Assembly: GCF_964340395.1 (NCBI RefSeq)
Contig: NC_135549.1
Location: 20,989,342-21,053,341 of the forward strand
Direction of reading: 5' to 3'
Length of the DNA stretch: 64,000 nt
DNA from: Glandiceps talaboti
Lineage: Eukaryota; Hemichordata; Enteropneusta; Spengelidae
A program made the position numbers and the translations under genes. Every line of letters starts with the position of its first letter. The first letter of the stretch is position 1. Positions 1 to 11,091 of the stretch are shown here, piece after piece. The notes under the pieces are model-generated. The model worked only from the letters and a program-made list of their open reading frames with translations, was not told the DNA's origin and searched no databases.

Positions 1-1
1 C

Positions 2-1223
2 AAGATGTATGCTAAACAACTAGATGAGGCAACTGATGTTTCAAATTTATCTACTCTGATTTTTTACATTAGATTTGTGAACAGTGATGGACATGTTGAA
101 TCACACTTCCTTAGTGTTAAAGAACTTACAGACTGTACAGCTGGAGAAATTTACAATACTGTGTCCACATTGTTAACTGAGAAAGAATTAGATCAGTCAA
201 ATTTGATCTGTCTTGCTACAGATGGTGCAAGTGTGATGACAGGTCATAAAACAGGTGTGACCACTAGGTTTAAAGATAGAACCCCTTACCTTGTAGCAAA
301 TCATTGCCCAGCACATCGCCTAGCACTTGCCAGTGAAAAGGCAGCTAATGAGGTACCTTACCTTGTGAAATATATTAGAGATCTCAACGAAATTGGTAAG
401 CTTCTAAAATTTTCTCCAAAATTACTGCAAAGCTTGGAAAATGACAAACTTTGCAACAGTGAGGTACATGCAAAGAAATTAAAACAGGTTTTCTTCACAA
501 GGTGGTTATCCTTTGGTGATTGTGTAGAAGCCATGGTAGGATGCTAGGACAGCATACTAGCATGGCTTGTACAAACATCACTGGAAGGTAATCGTAAGGC
601 CCTGGCTAGTGGCTTACTAAAAAGATTTGCCACTTACCAGTACATTGCTATGACGTATTTCTGTGCAGATGCAGTCGGATTGCTGTCCAAGTTGTGTAAA
701 GCAATGCAAAAAGAGGCTGTTGTATATTCAGACATAAAATTACAGATAGATGGCACAGTTTGTGCCTTACAGTCATTACTTACTGTCAATGGGCCAAATT
801 TTAATGAGTTTTTTACAAATAATTCCTGATATACCAACCACAGAAAGCATCAAAGGTGTATTTAAATCTCACGAAATCAGATATTCTCAAAATGAGAGAG
901 AGAAGTTTGAAACAAACAGAATGAAGTTCATAGAGCAACTTGTTACTCATTTGAAAGCGTGGTTCCCTGATAGTGGGTTGATGGACTCCTTATGTGTACT
1001 TGATCCTAGAAATGTGCCAGATACACTGCAAAATCTAATTGATCACTTTGGTGTTGAGAGGAGAGACAAAGAAGGTAAAGTCCATCAACCCATTATCAGT
1101 GCCACTGAAACCAAACTTGAGTGGGCCCTTGTAAAATCTCTAATGGTTGCAAAAAAGATCATGAACACACAGTCATTTTTCAGAGAAGTTCTTCTTAAGG
1201 ATGAGATACAGATTCGTTGGTGA
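2..1223 (+). pseudogene. hAT-type transposase remnant (ZNF862/KIAA1586-like), disrupted
   Basis: The reading frame is open from the window edge to a TAG at 545-547, continues in the same frame to about 829, then shifts by one base into a frame ending at 1223. Visible motifs are CLATDGASVMTGHKTGV and HCPAHRLALA, the conserved catalytic-core surroundings of hAT-superfamily transposases and of domesticated vertebrate relatives such as ZNF862 and KIAA1586. RWLSFGDCVEAM downstream also fits that family. The BED zinc finger expected upstream lies outside the window. The C-terminal hAT dimerisation region is absent, because homology stops near 1223. One internal stop, one frameshift and the missing 3' end make this a dead copy. 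Family assignment is from recognised motifs; the exact subfamily is inferred. Confidence 0.75.
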
Positions 1224-2092
1224 ATTTTGGCTTTTTTTGCGCATTATGAAGCTTCATAGTATGTTCCATCATTTGGTTAAATGTTTTTTTTGAAAATCGT
1301 TTATTTTGTCCACCAATAAATTTGAAAAGGAAAAAAATGACATGAACTCTAACGCGATGTGTGTTTTTATAGTTTCATTCCTGAATGTTTATGTACAACG
1401 ATTTGCATACGTAAAGAAGAGTGACAGGTACATTGATTACAGAAGAGTGTCTTTACATATGCAAATGAGACATAGCTCGTAGGCCTCTGTGCCATGACTG
1501 ACGTGACATGATCTCTCAGCTGGGTTGTTGTACAAAACCAATCAAAATCGGTAAATTTGGTTATAACCAATAAAAAGTAAAAAAATACCTCCTTGCATGT
1601 AACCCGGACTTAGGCTCGTTGCTTTTGACCCCGGATTTTGACCAGTCCACTGGCTAAAACGTTACAGTACAGCCGACAGCATTGTACCCGACGGCGTTGT
1701 ATTAGATGGCGGTTTTCAATTATCATGGATGTTAAAAACATACAAATCTGGAATATCTAACAGTATTGCAGGCTAATTGTTTTAGCATCAAAAAAATTGA
1801 TGCCTACATGAATAAAACAATTTAATCAACACGGTGCAGCGAAAATGAACCACGCTATCAGTTCAGTTCAGTTGGTAGGTCCAGCCGTTATATGGCGGCT
1901 CAGGAAGTTCAATAAAATTAAACTTCGTCCTGTAAACAGGCTAAAAAATGAAAAAACAAGAGAGAAAAGAGTTTTGTCCTGTGGATAAAATTCACTGTCA
2001 GTTATGGTTTGGTAGATGCTAAAAGTCTATTCCTGGTGGTGTGAAGATCAAAACAGTATTGTTTACAGATCCGTTCTAATTGTAACAGGACA
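1224..2092. other. Intergenic stretch between hAT and LINE remnants
   Basis: No convincing coding sequence is visible. The part adjoining 2093 may be the 3' untranslated tail of the minus-strand LINE. No long tandem repeat or clear inverted repeat was seen. Confidence 0.4.
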
Positions 2093-3019
2093 TCATGGTA
2101 CGTTGTTTGTCTCCTCCAGTAAGGTAAGATCAAGCACAAGTTGGGTGATATTTTCTGTTATCCTAGTTGTCATAATATCCGGGGTATGTTCACCAGCTGC
2201 TGCTGTCATGTTCCTGATGAAATTATTTCTAAGTTTACTGTATAGCTGACAGCTGTTGATGAAGTGTTCACGGGTTTCTGGAGCTTTGTGGCAGAACATA
2301 CAGATAGGATTAATTGTATATTGGTTGAATATGGCTTTGTTTGCCTGTAGTCTATAGTTACCAGTAACTAGTCTATTTTTGATGATTACACGTTGTGATT
2401 CTCTTTGACCATATATCAGATTGAGACCGTGTTTGATTCTGCTTTATGTGTTGAGATATCGTAGACTCGTTTTCTGGATGTTGATGCTTCTAATTGTTCT
2501 TGCCATTAGCTGTTAAACCTTTTTATTGATGAGTAGTTTCAATTATTTGATAGGGGGCGGATGTGAAAATAGGTGGTAAATGTCCTGTAGTTGATATTTG
2601 TGAAGTATTGACTTAAGATCGCTAAACCAGCTATTGCTTTTCAGATCTTTGAGGGCAATTTGTCTTTCACCAATACAGAACTCAGGTGAGTCCTTATGTT
2701 GCAGTATTCTTCCAAGGAGTGAGAGTTTCTTGATGTCAACTTCAGCTTCCATTGGGCGTAGTCCAGATAGAAGATAAACAGCTTCGTCAGCGGTGTTTTC
2801 AGCCAGGGATAGAATTTGCTTCAGCAGTGTTTTTGGTGTTTATTCTAGGTTGTTTATATAACTTTTAGTCAGTTTCACAGTTTCGAGACCATAGGTTAGC
2901 CAAGGAAGAATAAAGGTAGTCCACATAGAGATAGTGACTTTGGGCTAAGACCATTTTTACCATGACATCCGGCTCCAAGGAGTGAATATGTAGCTTTTCT
3001 GACAGATGAGATATTTGAT

Positions 3020-4291
3020 ACTATTTCTAATCTGTTTTCAGGGTTGAGTTTCTTGTACTTCCTAAATGTGTTGTTTTAAATTTGATGGGGAGACTTTGAC
3101 CGTTAAGTAGCAAGTTGCATTCTTGTAACTCTTTTTTGATTGGTGTTACTGAACTTTTCTCTAGATTCATGGTGTACCTTTCATGTGATGTATAGTTTGT
3201 TACGCAGTCCAGGATTTCTTGAGCTTCAATGGTGTTCTTTGCCAGCAAAGATGTATCATCTGCAAAGGTTGGACATGAGCAGTTTGTGAGACCTATGTGG
3301 CTGCCAGTCCCTTTACTGGTGATCTGGTGGAGTAGGTCGTTGATAAATACTTTATAAAGGTGATCAGAAAGTATTCCTCCTTGTCTAACACCTGAAAGAT
3401 TGGAAAGTCTGATGAAAGTTGACTATCCCACTTTACACATGAGGTAGCATTATTATAGAGTTGTTTGACATTGTTTTCTACTTGATGATTGTTGGACAGA
3501 TAGAGTTTTCGAAAGAGGGAATTGTGCCATGCTACGTCGAATCCTTTTCTGGCATCTAAAGTTATAAACAGGAGGGGTTCCTTATTGTCTTTTGCTTCAT
3601 TCATAACTTCTGAGACTACAGTGGATGCATTGGCTGTAGAAGTGCCTTCTGTGAAACCATACTGGAGTTCGTTCTGCTGTGTTTTGAAGGATTGTTGCAG
3701 TCTGGATAGTAGTGCCTTTTCAATGATTTTGCCAAGTATAGGTAGACATGTTATTCCGCGGTAATTCTCAGCAAGTGTCTGGTTCTGAGTACTTTTGGGG
3801 ATTGGTGTAATAGATCCAGCCTTTAGGGTTGGTGGAATATATGATCTGTCTAGAATTGCATTAATCAGTGGCAGAAGATGTTTGGTAGTTGTAACAGGAT
3901 CTGCTTTAAGATGCTCAGCTAGGACACCATGGACGTCATGACTTTTGTTGCTGGATAATGACTTTATGTGGGTTATTAGTTCATTTTTTGTTAAGTGAAG
4001 TGTTTCATTGGGTTGGTTCTTCTATACTAATTCCAGCAGATCCATATCACTATCAACTAAATTCTTGTACTCAGTATTGAAGTATGGAGAGTTCTTTGAA
4101 GTTGCCAAGTTCGAAAAACGAGTTCTGAAACCATTGACTATATTGTCTTCAGGAAATGTAGTACCATTAGCAGTTAGATTATTAATTCTGGTGGTTTGGG
4201 TTTTTCTTTGGATCTTAATAAGTTTGTAGAATGGTTTCTTGTCTTGTGATTTCATTATGTTATTGTAAAAAAGTGTCTCTTTTAATGGCAT
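3020..4291 (-). pseudogene. LINE ORF2 reverse transcriptase, frameshifted
   Basis: The minus strand encodes a linker (4291-4022) followed by reverse transcriptase blocks. A finger block near 3800-3760 reads NYRGITCLPILGKIIEKAL. The next block is LQYGFTEGTSTANA near 3660. Motif A is LFITLDARKGFDVAWH near 3580-3530. The FADD catalytic motif lies near 3270-3245, just after a frame change at about 3290. Additional stops lie around 4020 and 3400. RT-block order and spacing are normal for a Jockey/CR1-type LINE, so the domain was complete before point decay. Enzymatic activity from this copy is not expected. Confidence 0.75.
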
Positions 4292-4345
4292 ACGCTATTC
4301 TGATTGATCTTCTAAGGATTTTGCGTGTTAGACGTGTTTGGACAG

Positions 4346-4639
4346 CTAACGGGTTAGTTGGACTGGTTGGTCTTCCAGCTTTGATCCACTCAGTGGCTGC
4401 AGATCTTGCATTTTTTCATGGCTTGTGCAATATTTGGATTTACTGGTGTTTTGTTCCAATATATAATCAATTTGGGATTTGTCTGTCTTGTTTTTATGCC
4501 TGAAGGTCGCTTTAACATGGTTGAGTAGTTGTACAGTATATGGAGCATTTGTTCTTATGTTTTTGACATTGAAGGTTGCTATATTAAACTTGAGTTTTGT
4601 AATCTGTTGGTTGGCTGCCACATATAATACTGGTAACAT
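4346..4639 (-). pseudogene. LINE ORF2 endonuclease domain, internally deleted
   Basis: The frame contains KFNIATFNVKNIRTNAPYTV, the start of an exonuclease-endonuclease-phosphatase domain as found in LINE ORF2. It jumps directly to HKNKTDKSQIDYILEQN, which belongs near the end of that domain (the SQIDYIL block). The intervening catalytic blocks, normally more than 100 residues, are absent, so the endonuclease is non-functional. The deletion is seen in the sequence; the original size is inferred from the family. Confidence 0.65.
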
Positions 4640-5292
4640 GACTTTGTTTGTTTGTTTGTTTGTTTGTTTGTTTGTTTGTTTGTTTGTTTGTTTGTCTGTC
4701 TTCTTCGCCTTCTCTGTGTTTTCCTGTGGCGCTTGTCCAAAAAATTATTATGCTCAGGGTGGTTTGAGGTTTTATTTGGTTCAGTAGTAGTTTGCTTGAA
4801 ATCGATTCCATCAGTATCTATCACAGGATTCTCTTTGGGTTGTGTCCTGTGTTGAATTTCATTCAATCTGGTAGTTGGTTCTGGTACATTAATAGTCTCA
4901 ATGACATCAGTGTTATTGGCAGTTCTGGGTTTTGGCGCCATCTCTTCAGCCTTCTCTGATTTGTTATCTAGAGGTATTTTGGTACTAGTTATCTGTTCAG
5001 TGTTCGTTGGCTGGGCAAATGTATGATTATATTGTGCAAAATTCTTTTTACTTCTTCTCCTTACCTGATGGTATTGATTGTATTGAAGAGGACCACGTTG
5101 ATTCCATCCTCCGTCATTCTGTTTACCCCTCAGCTGCGAGAGTTCATTTTCAATATTAGAAATTCGCAGTTGTTGAACTTGGTATTCAATATTCGAGAGT
5201 CTTATCATGGTCGAGGAATCAGAGTGGCAGCAGAGGGTAGGTCTTTCTATTTGCTGGTATGAGTTTGAGTGAAGATTAGGAATAGGATTCAT
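4579..5292 (-). pseudogene. LINE ORF1 C-terminal/linker region with in-frame CAAA microsatellite
   Basis: This open minus-strand frame has a leucine- and glutamine-rich heptad-like segment (IEYQVQQLRISNIENELSQL) followed by a basic, low-complexity stretch. Near its end a (TTTG)n tract at about 4645-4695 on the plus strand is read as repeated Gln-Thr-Asn-Lys. The frame then runs out of phase over the start of the endonuclease. The segment is consistent with the oligomerisation part of a LINE ORF1. The assignment rests on position and composition, not on a recognised domain. Confidence 0.45.
4637..4697 (+). repeat. (TTTG)n microsatellite
   Basis: About 14 consecutive TTTG units are seen directly. 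They lie inside the LINE remnant and are read there as a Thr-Asn-Lys-Gln low-complexity peptide on the minus strand. Confidence 0.95.
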
Positions 5293-5649
5293 TTGCTGTT
5301 GAAATTGAGATTGTGAGATTGAGATGGATCAGGTCGTGTGTTGCACGCGTTTGAAGGGTAACCATTCTGTTGAGATTGAGTATATTGGTTTTGTTTTAGA
5401 GCTGACAGCTCAGATTTAATGAGGCGATTAGAGTTCTCAAGTTCACATGACTTCTGTTCCAGTTTTAAGATGTAGTCTTTCGTAGCATTTGATTGTTGAG
5501 TTGTATCTTTTAATTCAAATTCTTTTTGAGCAACCTTTTATTTCCAAGTCTCTGATCTTCTTATCTTTTTGTTGTATTATTTTATCATAGTCAAAATGTT
5601 CTGTATTTGTTCCTACTGTTGTTAGCTGTTTTTGATCTGGTATCTTGTT

Positions 5650-6508
5650 TTACTGTGATCTTTTTTCTACTTTATGAGAGTGGCAACTGTCATCGATTTT
5701 ACAGAAGGTTATGCATTTGTACGGTAAGTCTTCATCCAGAACATAAGGGGAATTCGGAGATAGATTTTCACATTGAAGGTGGGACCACATAGAACATTTA
5801 GAACACTGGATAGATGGTATATTGTCATTTATCTTTGTACTGCATACTGCACAGGTTATGTTGTGTAAAGGAGAATTGATTAAACTTGGTTCAGGACTCA
5901 ATTGAACTTGTGTATCATTGTCAGTGACAGACGTAGTAGCTGGTTTTGTAGGATCTGAGATGTTTGGTTTGATTATTGATGACGAAACAATTGATTTATT
6001 GTTGTCGAACTGATAAGTTTGGTTATTGCTAATGTTCTGCGTTTCATATGTTAAATGCTGGCGTTCTGGGCTTTTACTTGCTTTACTTGGAGTGGTACCT
6101 TTGCCGTTGATCTGTGATGCAAGGTAGTTGGTGTAGGCTTCTTCAATCAGTTTATTTACATGCTTGAGGTCTGGATATTTTTGAAGCATCTTCAGTATGT
6201 TCACAAGATCCTTTGATAAAAAATTAATTAAGTTGGTTTCCATTTATCAAAATACGGGAGGTTGTATGGTAGAGGTTAATACGAAATAGTTGTCTTCCTC
6301 TTGGCGAGGCTCTGGTTGACAGGGATCTTTCACATTCAAGTCCATTATCATCAACCTTGGTATGAGTAACAACATGATGATCATGGAAATAGTTCGCCAA
6401 TGAGTTTTTGATGATGTCGTACGCAGCAGCTGAGAGGTTTAGAACAATTCCACCTCCAGTGAACTCAGATTTACAGTGGTATTCTCTGTTTAAACTGTCT
6501 GTCCTCAT
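5650..6508 (-). pseudogene. LINE ORF1 with PHD-type zinc finger
   Basis: Two overlapping minus-strand frames (6508-6224 and 6243-5650) form the N-terminal half of ORF1. The first holds RQLFRINLYHTTSRILINGN, a segment that recurs in ORF1 of marine-invertebrate LINEs as I recall them. The second carries CAVCSTKINDNIPSIQCSKC followed by MWSHLQC, a Cys4-His-Cys3 PHD-like finger around residues 130-180. PHD fingers are known in ORF1 proteins of CR1-type elements. A frameshift near 6240 separates the two halves. Downstream the protein continues in another frame into the coiled-coil region at 5292-4579. Confidence 0.6.
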
Positions 6509-7001
6509 GATTTATTGTGCAAAGGATAGATCAAAGCCTCTATGATTACACTTACAGGCAACTTTCCACCAAAGGCTTAGGCGAGATGATTTGTGCGCAG
6601 ATGTGAACTTTGGAGACGTTAACACTATCCAGTGTGTTTTCATTGAAGCAGGAATATGTACTATCATGTCAAATATCTCCATGTAAGATGCATCATACTT
6701 TCTAGCAATGCAAGCTTCTGTATACCACTATTAAAACGACACTTTTTAAAAAAACGAAACATGTCGACTTATAATGAATCTATAATTCAGAAGTTAGTAT
6801 AGATAGACAGACATTGTATTATATTACAATCAACATTTAACGATTGCGGTTTTACAGTTTACGAACAATGAAACTAGGCAATTACAAGTTACGAAAATTC
6901 ACAATTGCCCACATCGCATTTCCACTTCTACGAGTCGTCACGTGATGACGTTACGTTAACGTTATCGGAGAGTGCAGGTTTTAAATCGGAGTAGTCTATT
7001 C

Positions 7002-7003
<2 letters not shown>
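6509..7003. other. Non-coding gap left of the Penelope-like element
   Basis: No coding signal is seen. The sequence becomes richer in CpG near 6900-6970 and runs into a (TA)n tract that begins the Penelope-associated region. Confidence 0.4.

Positions 7004-7044
<41 letters not shown>
7004..7044. repeat. (TA)n microsatellite at the left border of the Penelope-like element
   Basis: About 20 TA units are seen. A second short TA run at 7154-7170 abuts the left inverted arm, and a much longer one lies beyond the right side of the element (10568-10667). Confidence 0.9.
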
Positions 7045-7045
<1 letters not shown>

Positions 7046-7119
7046 CTCGGTGAGTATCAATCTGCTAAGACAGTGCTCTATACCGCAGTGGCAGAGCAAT
7101 ATGCGTGAAACTCCGAGTT
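7044..7119. other. Nested-stem structure between TA tract and Penelope arm
   Basis: AACTCGG at 7044-7050 pairs with CCGAGTT at 7113-7119. Inside, TGCTCT at 7074-7079 pairs with AGAGCA at 7093-7098. The block GCGTGAAACTCCGAGT at about 7104-7118 reappears with one change in the right arm (GCGTGAAACTCTGAGT, about 10448-10463), so this 75-bp block is probably another piece of element end. Its function is unknown. Confidence 0.4.
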
Positions 7120-7256
7120 ACACCCAAGAAAGAGTTCCAGTACTACCAAAAAACTATATATATATATATACAAAATACACAAGTTATGGTACGGAGCCGT
7201 TACTCAGAGTTTCACGCTTGAATGCGATCTTCGGACGACTAAATTTTAACGGAAAT

Positions 7257-8274
7257 TCAAGTGATGGAATTCGAACTCGCAGAAGAACTGGTACCCGGAT
7301 GTGATGCGCGTTGAGGTTTGACATGGTGGAATGAAAGAATGTATTTGTTTTCATGGCGGCACTTTGAAATCAGTTCTGATCGTTTATTAAGGAGTCCCAA
7401 TTTATTTGCACTGATGATGAACATCTTCTCTGTAAGACACAGGTTGCACCTTTTTGTTGCATTAGAGTAGGCGGCTGCATGGGCAATGATAGCCCAGTTG
7501 ATGGAATACTGGTGGCCCGACTCCTTTATTTTCCAGACACACTTTGAAAGTTCAGTACAATTTCCATATTTGTTATTGGCGAAAGAACACTTGTGGTTGC
7601 CGTAACGCGTTTTGAAGCTGTTTTCTGTTGAGCCAATGTAGGATTTAGTATCTCTGTTGTTTATTTTGACCTGGGCTCTGTAGACGATATTATCTGATCG
7701 GCATTTCCCATCAAGCGGGCAAGTTGATTTATCACGACAGTTGCATGTCCCTATGGGAGCTTCATTTCCGCGTTTAAGGATCATAGTATTGTGAGCTTTG
7801 ATGATGGAAGCCATGTTATTCATACAACTGTAGCTCATTTTCACATTCCCCTTGTTGAAAATTTTATGTAACTTGTGCTCCTTAGGGAAGTGACGGCCAA
7901 GAAGTTGGAGGAAAATTCTCCCGATGTTATTGCTTACGTTTTGACTGTATGGGGGATTAAACCAGATGACATTACGTTTCCTATTTCTCCGTCTCTTGAT
8001 GGTGTCAATTCTATCTGTGTAAGCAAGGTTGTCTTTATAGCCACTTGCTTTGAGTGCGTCATCATAGAGGGGTGCTGCCTGGTTGAAAACATTATGATTA
8101 CATGAGATGTCACACAGTCTTCTATTTATGGCTGCTGGTAGATGCTTGATGATAACCGGTGGGTGATTTGACTGTGAATTGATGTAGACTGGGTTGTCGT
8201 TTGGTTTTCTGTATGGGTAATATTTCCCACTGGAAAGGTCTAATACGATATCGAGGTAATTTACAATTTTCAGG
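7257..8274 (-). pseudogene. Inverted partial copy of the Penelope-like ORF (C-terminal 335 codons)
   Basis: The minus strand reads from LKIVNYLDIVLDL to the same stop codon as the main frame, including the Cys-rich segment and the GIY-YIG block. It lacks all RT catalytic motifs, so alone it could encode at most an endonuclease-bearing fragment. It starts exactly at the arm boundary. Because the copy is intact, it is a structural part of the element rather than an old relic. Confidence 0.85.
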
Positions 8275-10408
8275 CTTTCAGAATGCATACAAAAAACGTC
8301 TCGTGGAAAAGGTGGAATCCGTTATCAAGCGTATGAGGTGGAAAGCCTTTCATTTCTTGAAAGGAGAAAACGACGATGACAATCTACCTAGAGAAGAAAA
8401 ATTTGGTTTTAAAACTAGAAAGTGTCCGCCACAGATTGCTGACATGATACCTTTCGAGGAAGACATGCTAAAGATGATTGAAAACATCGAATTTAGAAAG
8501 GTAAATAACGACTTCCAGAAGAAGTTAGGATCAGACATCCAACGTATCAAAAAAACTGACAAGATGTTTATTCCAGCGGATAAGACACGAAACTTCTATC
8601 AAGTTGAAAAACATCAATATGCAAAGCTCCTTAGAGACAACATCACGAAGACATACAAGAAAGCAGACCCAACAATGTATGATGTAATCAACATGGATGC
8701 CAAAAGAATATCTTCTGACCTCGATCTTGACGACAGAATGGAGATAATGGCGAAGAGGCAAGCTTTTATCACTCTCAAAGATCACAAAGACAACTTCGCC
8801 AGCAACCCTACCTGCAGATTGATCAATCCTACAAAGAGCGAAATGGGTAGAGTGAGTAAAATAATTCTTGATAGAATAAATGCCAAGATCAGGTCTTCCA
8901 CTGGGGTAAATCAGTGGAAAAATACGGCATCTGTGATTGATTGGTTTACCAAATTACCAGACAAACCTAATTGTACGTTCATCATCTTCGACATCGTTAA
9001 TTTTTATCCATCTATAACAGAAAATATCTTACGTAATGCATTAAGCTTCGCGAAACAACATGTTGATATCCCAGATCATGATATAGAAATTCTTATGCAC
9101 GCAAGGAAATCTCTCCTATTTGATGATAACATTCCATGGGTTAAAAGAGACAACAAAGATATGTTTGACGTGACTATGGGAAGTTATGATGGAGCCGAGA
9201 TTTGCGAACTAGTGGGTTCCTACATCCTAAGTACTATTGCATCGCAGTACTCTAAAGACCATGTAGGTCTATACAGGGATGACGGTTTAGCTGTTTTCCA
9301 CAAAATATCGGGTAACAAGGCAGAGCGGATAAAGAAAAATATCACAAAGATCTTCAATGACATTGGTCTGAAAGTAACCATTGAAGCTAACCTGAAAATT
9401 GTAAATTACCTCGATATCGTATTAGACCTTTCCAGTGGGAAATATTACCCATACAGAAAACCAAACGACAACCCAGTCTACATCAATTCACAGTCAAATC
9501 ACCCACCGGTTATCATCAAGCATCTACCAGCAGCCATAAATAGAAGACTGTGTGACATCTCATGTAATCATAATGTTTTCAACCAGGCAGCACCCCTCTA
9601 TGATGACGCACTCAAAGCAAGTGGCTATAAAGACAACCTTGCTTACACAGATAGAATTGACACCATCAAGAGACGGAGAAATAGGAAACGTAATGTCATC
9701 TGGTTTAATCCCCCATACAGTCAAAACGTAAGCAATAACATCGGGAGAATTTTCCTCCAACTTCTTGGCCGTCACTTCCCTAAGGAGCACAAGTTACATA
9801 AAATTTTCAACAAGGGGAATGTGAAAATGAGCTACAGTTGTATGAATAACATGGCTTCCATCATCAAAGCTCACAATACTATGATCCTTAAACGCGGAAA
9901 TGAAGCTCCCATAGGGACATGCAACTGTCGTGATAAATCAACTTGCCCGCTTGATGGGAAATGCCGATCAGATAATATCGTCTACAGAGCCCAGGTCAAA
10001 ATAAACAACAGAGATACTAAATCCTACATTGGCTCAACAGAAAACAGCTTCAAAACGCGTTACGGCAACCACAAGTGTTCTTTCGCCAATAACAAATATG
10101 GAAATTGTACTGAACTTTCAAAGTGTGTCTGGAAAATAAAGGAGTCGGGCCACCAGTATTCCATCAACTGGGCTATCATTGCCCATGCAGCCGCCTACTC
10201 TAATGCAACAAAAAGGTGCAACCTGTGTCTTACAGAGAAGATGTTCATCATCAGTGCAAATAAATTGGGACTCCTTAATAAACGATCAGAACTGATTTCA
10301 AAGTGCCGCCATGAAAACAAATACATTCTTTCATTCCACCATGTCAAACCTCAACGCGCATCACATCCGGGTACCAGTTCTTCTGCGAGTTCGAATTCCA
10401 TCACTTGA
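8201..10408 (+). CDS. Penelope-like RT with C-terminal GIY-YIG endonuclease
   Basis: This is an uninterrupted 735-codon frame. Residues about 26-60 (RLVEKVESVIKRMRWKAFHF) match the N-terminal region usual for Penelope proteins. RT motif A is FDIVNFYPSIT with its Asp near residue 264, motif B surrounds MGSYDGAEICE, and motif C is LYRDDGLAVF with the first Asp near 360. A Cys-rich segment (CNCRDKSTCPLDGKC) precedes the GIY-YIG nuclease core, SYIGSTENSFKTRYGNHKCS from about residue 608. The protein would copy element RNA and nick the target site. The first 25 residues (8201-8275) are antisense of the element's own 3' coding region, so the apparent ATG is a by-product of the inverted arm. The native N-terminus is probably lost. 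Confidence 0.85.
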   Translation: MVFCMGNISHWKGLIRYRGNLQFSGFQNAYKKRLVEKVESVIKRMRWKAFHFLKGENDDDNLPREEKFGFKTRKCPPQIADMIPFEEDMLKMIENIEFRKVNNDFQKKLGSDIQRIKKTDKMFIPADKTRNFYQVEKHQYAKLLRDNITKTYKKADPTMYDVINMDAKRISSDLDLDDRMEIMAKRQAFITLKDHKDNFASNPTCRLINPTKSEMGRVSKIILDRINAKIRSSTGVNQWKNTASVIDWFTKLPDKPNCTFIIFDIVNFYPSITENILRNALSFAKQHVDIPDHDIEILMHARKSLLFDDNIPWVKRDNKDMFDVTMGSYDGAEICELVGSYILSTIASQYSKDHVGLYRDDGLAVFHKISGNKAERIKKNITKIFNDIGLKVTIEANLKIVNYLDIVLDLSSGKYYPYRKPNDNPVYINSQSNHPPVIIKHLPAAINRRLCDISCNHNVFNQAAPLYDDALKASGYKDNLAYTDRIDTIKRRRNRKRNVIWFNPPYSQNVSNNIGRIFLQLLGRHFPKEHKLHKIFNKGNVKMSYSCMNNMASIIKAHNTMILKRGNEAPIGTCNCRDKSTCPLDGKCRSDNIVYRAQVKINNRDTKSYIGSTENSFKTRYGNHKCSFANNKYGNCTELSKCVWKIKESGHQYSINWAIIAHAAAYSNATKRCNLCLTEKMFIISANKLGLLNKRSELISKCRHENKYILSFHHVKPQRASHPGTSSSASSNSIT

Positions 10409-10566
10409 ATTTCCGTTAAAATTTAGTCGTCCGAAGATCGCATTCAAGCGTGAAACTCTGAGTAACGGCTCCGTACCATAACTTGTGTATTTTGTGTAAT
10501 ACAGCTCTACTTCTCAGTATTGAGCGCTTTTCCTTCAGTTTATGACTTACCTCTTACACTGAATTA

Positions 10567-10668
<102 letters not shown>

Positions 10669-10811
10669 TCAAATTTAAGACACGGAAGTCTCGGAGTCTT
10701 TTGGTGACATGCGGCAAAAAGAGTCAGCGACCTTGTGTGAAACATATAAAGTCTCGGAGAATTTACCGGGGCTTTAGTTTTGCCAGCTACTTCTTAGAAA
10801 GGACTGAAATG

Positions 10812-10874
10812 TAAACAAAGAAGCAGACAAGCAAGCAGACAAGCAAGCAGACAAGCACACAAACAAACAAACAA

Positions 10875-10948
<74 letters not shown>
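10812..10948. repeat. Compound tetranucleotide repeats (AAGC/ACAA/AGAC)
   Basis: GCAGACAA-type repeats pass into (AAAC)n and then about 17 units of AGAC. The tract lies between the Penelope-like element and the 3' end of the GT61-type gene. Confidence 0.9.
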
Positions 10949-11091
10949 GAGTATTAAAAAACACCTACAAAAAGCGACATTCCAACACATATCGAAAGAA
11001 ATTCAAGAAGTTATACCACAATGAATTTTTTTGATAATACATATGAAATACGCCGATTACACTACAGTGTGAATTTCTTGTTTTATTATCC

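Larger units (their letters stand above)
2093..6508 (-). mobile_element. Degenerate non-LTR retrotransposon (CR1/Jockey-like LINE), antisense
   Basis: Reading the minus strand from 6508 downwards gives an ORF1 region with a PHD-type finger, a coiled-coil and charged segment, the start of an apurinic endonuclease domain, a reverse transcriptase, and a C-terminal Cys/His knuckle (CHKAPETREHFINSC, about 2290-2240). This order is that of a two-ORF non-LTR retrotransposon of the Jockey/CR1 superfamily. Several frameshifts and stops break it, so it cannot be autonomous. No clear poly(A) tail or target-site duplication was recognised, so the outer ends are approximate. Confidence 0.8.
7170..10495 (+). 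mobile_element. Penelope-like retroelement with 1,105-bp inverted 5' copy
   Basis: Positions 7170-8274 are the reverse complement of 9391-10495. Both arms are exactly 1,105 bp with no detectable indel, and the 300-plus residues encoded by each are the same. A 1,116-bp unique centre (8275-9390) holds the N-terminal and catalytic part of the reverse transcriptase. Penelope-like elements are known to carry partial copies, direct or inverted, at their 5' side (pseudo-LTRs) and often show 5' truncation. This copy fits that pattern in the inverted arrangement. Near-identity of the arms and the uninterrupted frame imply a recent insertion. The boundary at 8274/8275 is abrupt. Confidence 0.85.

Noticed and set aside
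7044-7119. Possible hammerhead ribozyme at the Penelope-like element border
   Set aside because: Penelope-like elements can carry hammerhead motifs, and a GAAA followed by a short hairpin is present here and at the right end. I could not find the required CUGAUGA box with a proper stem II, so the claim is not supported.
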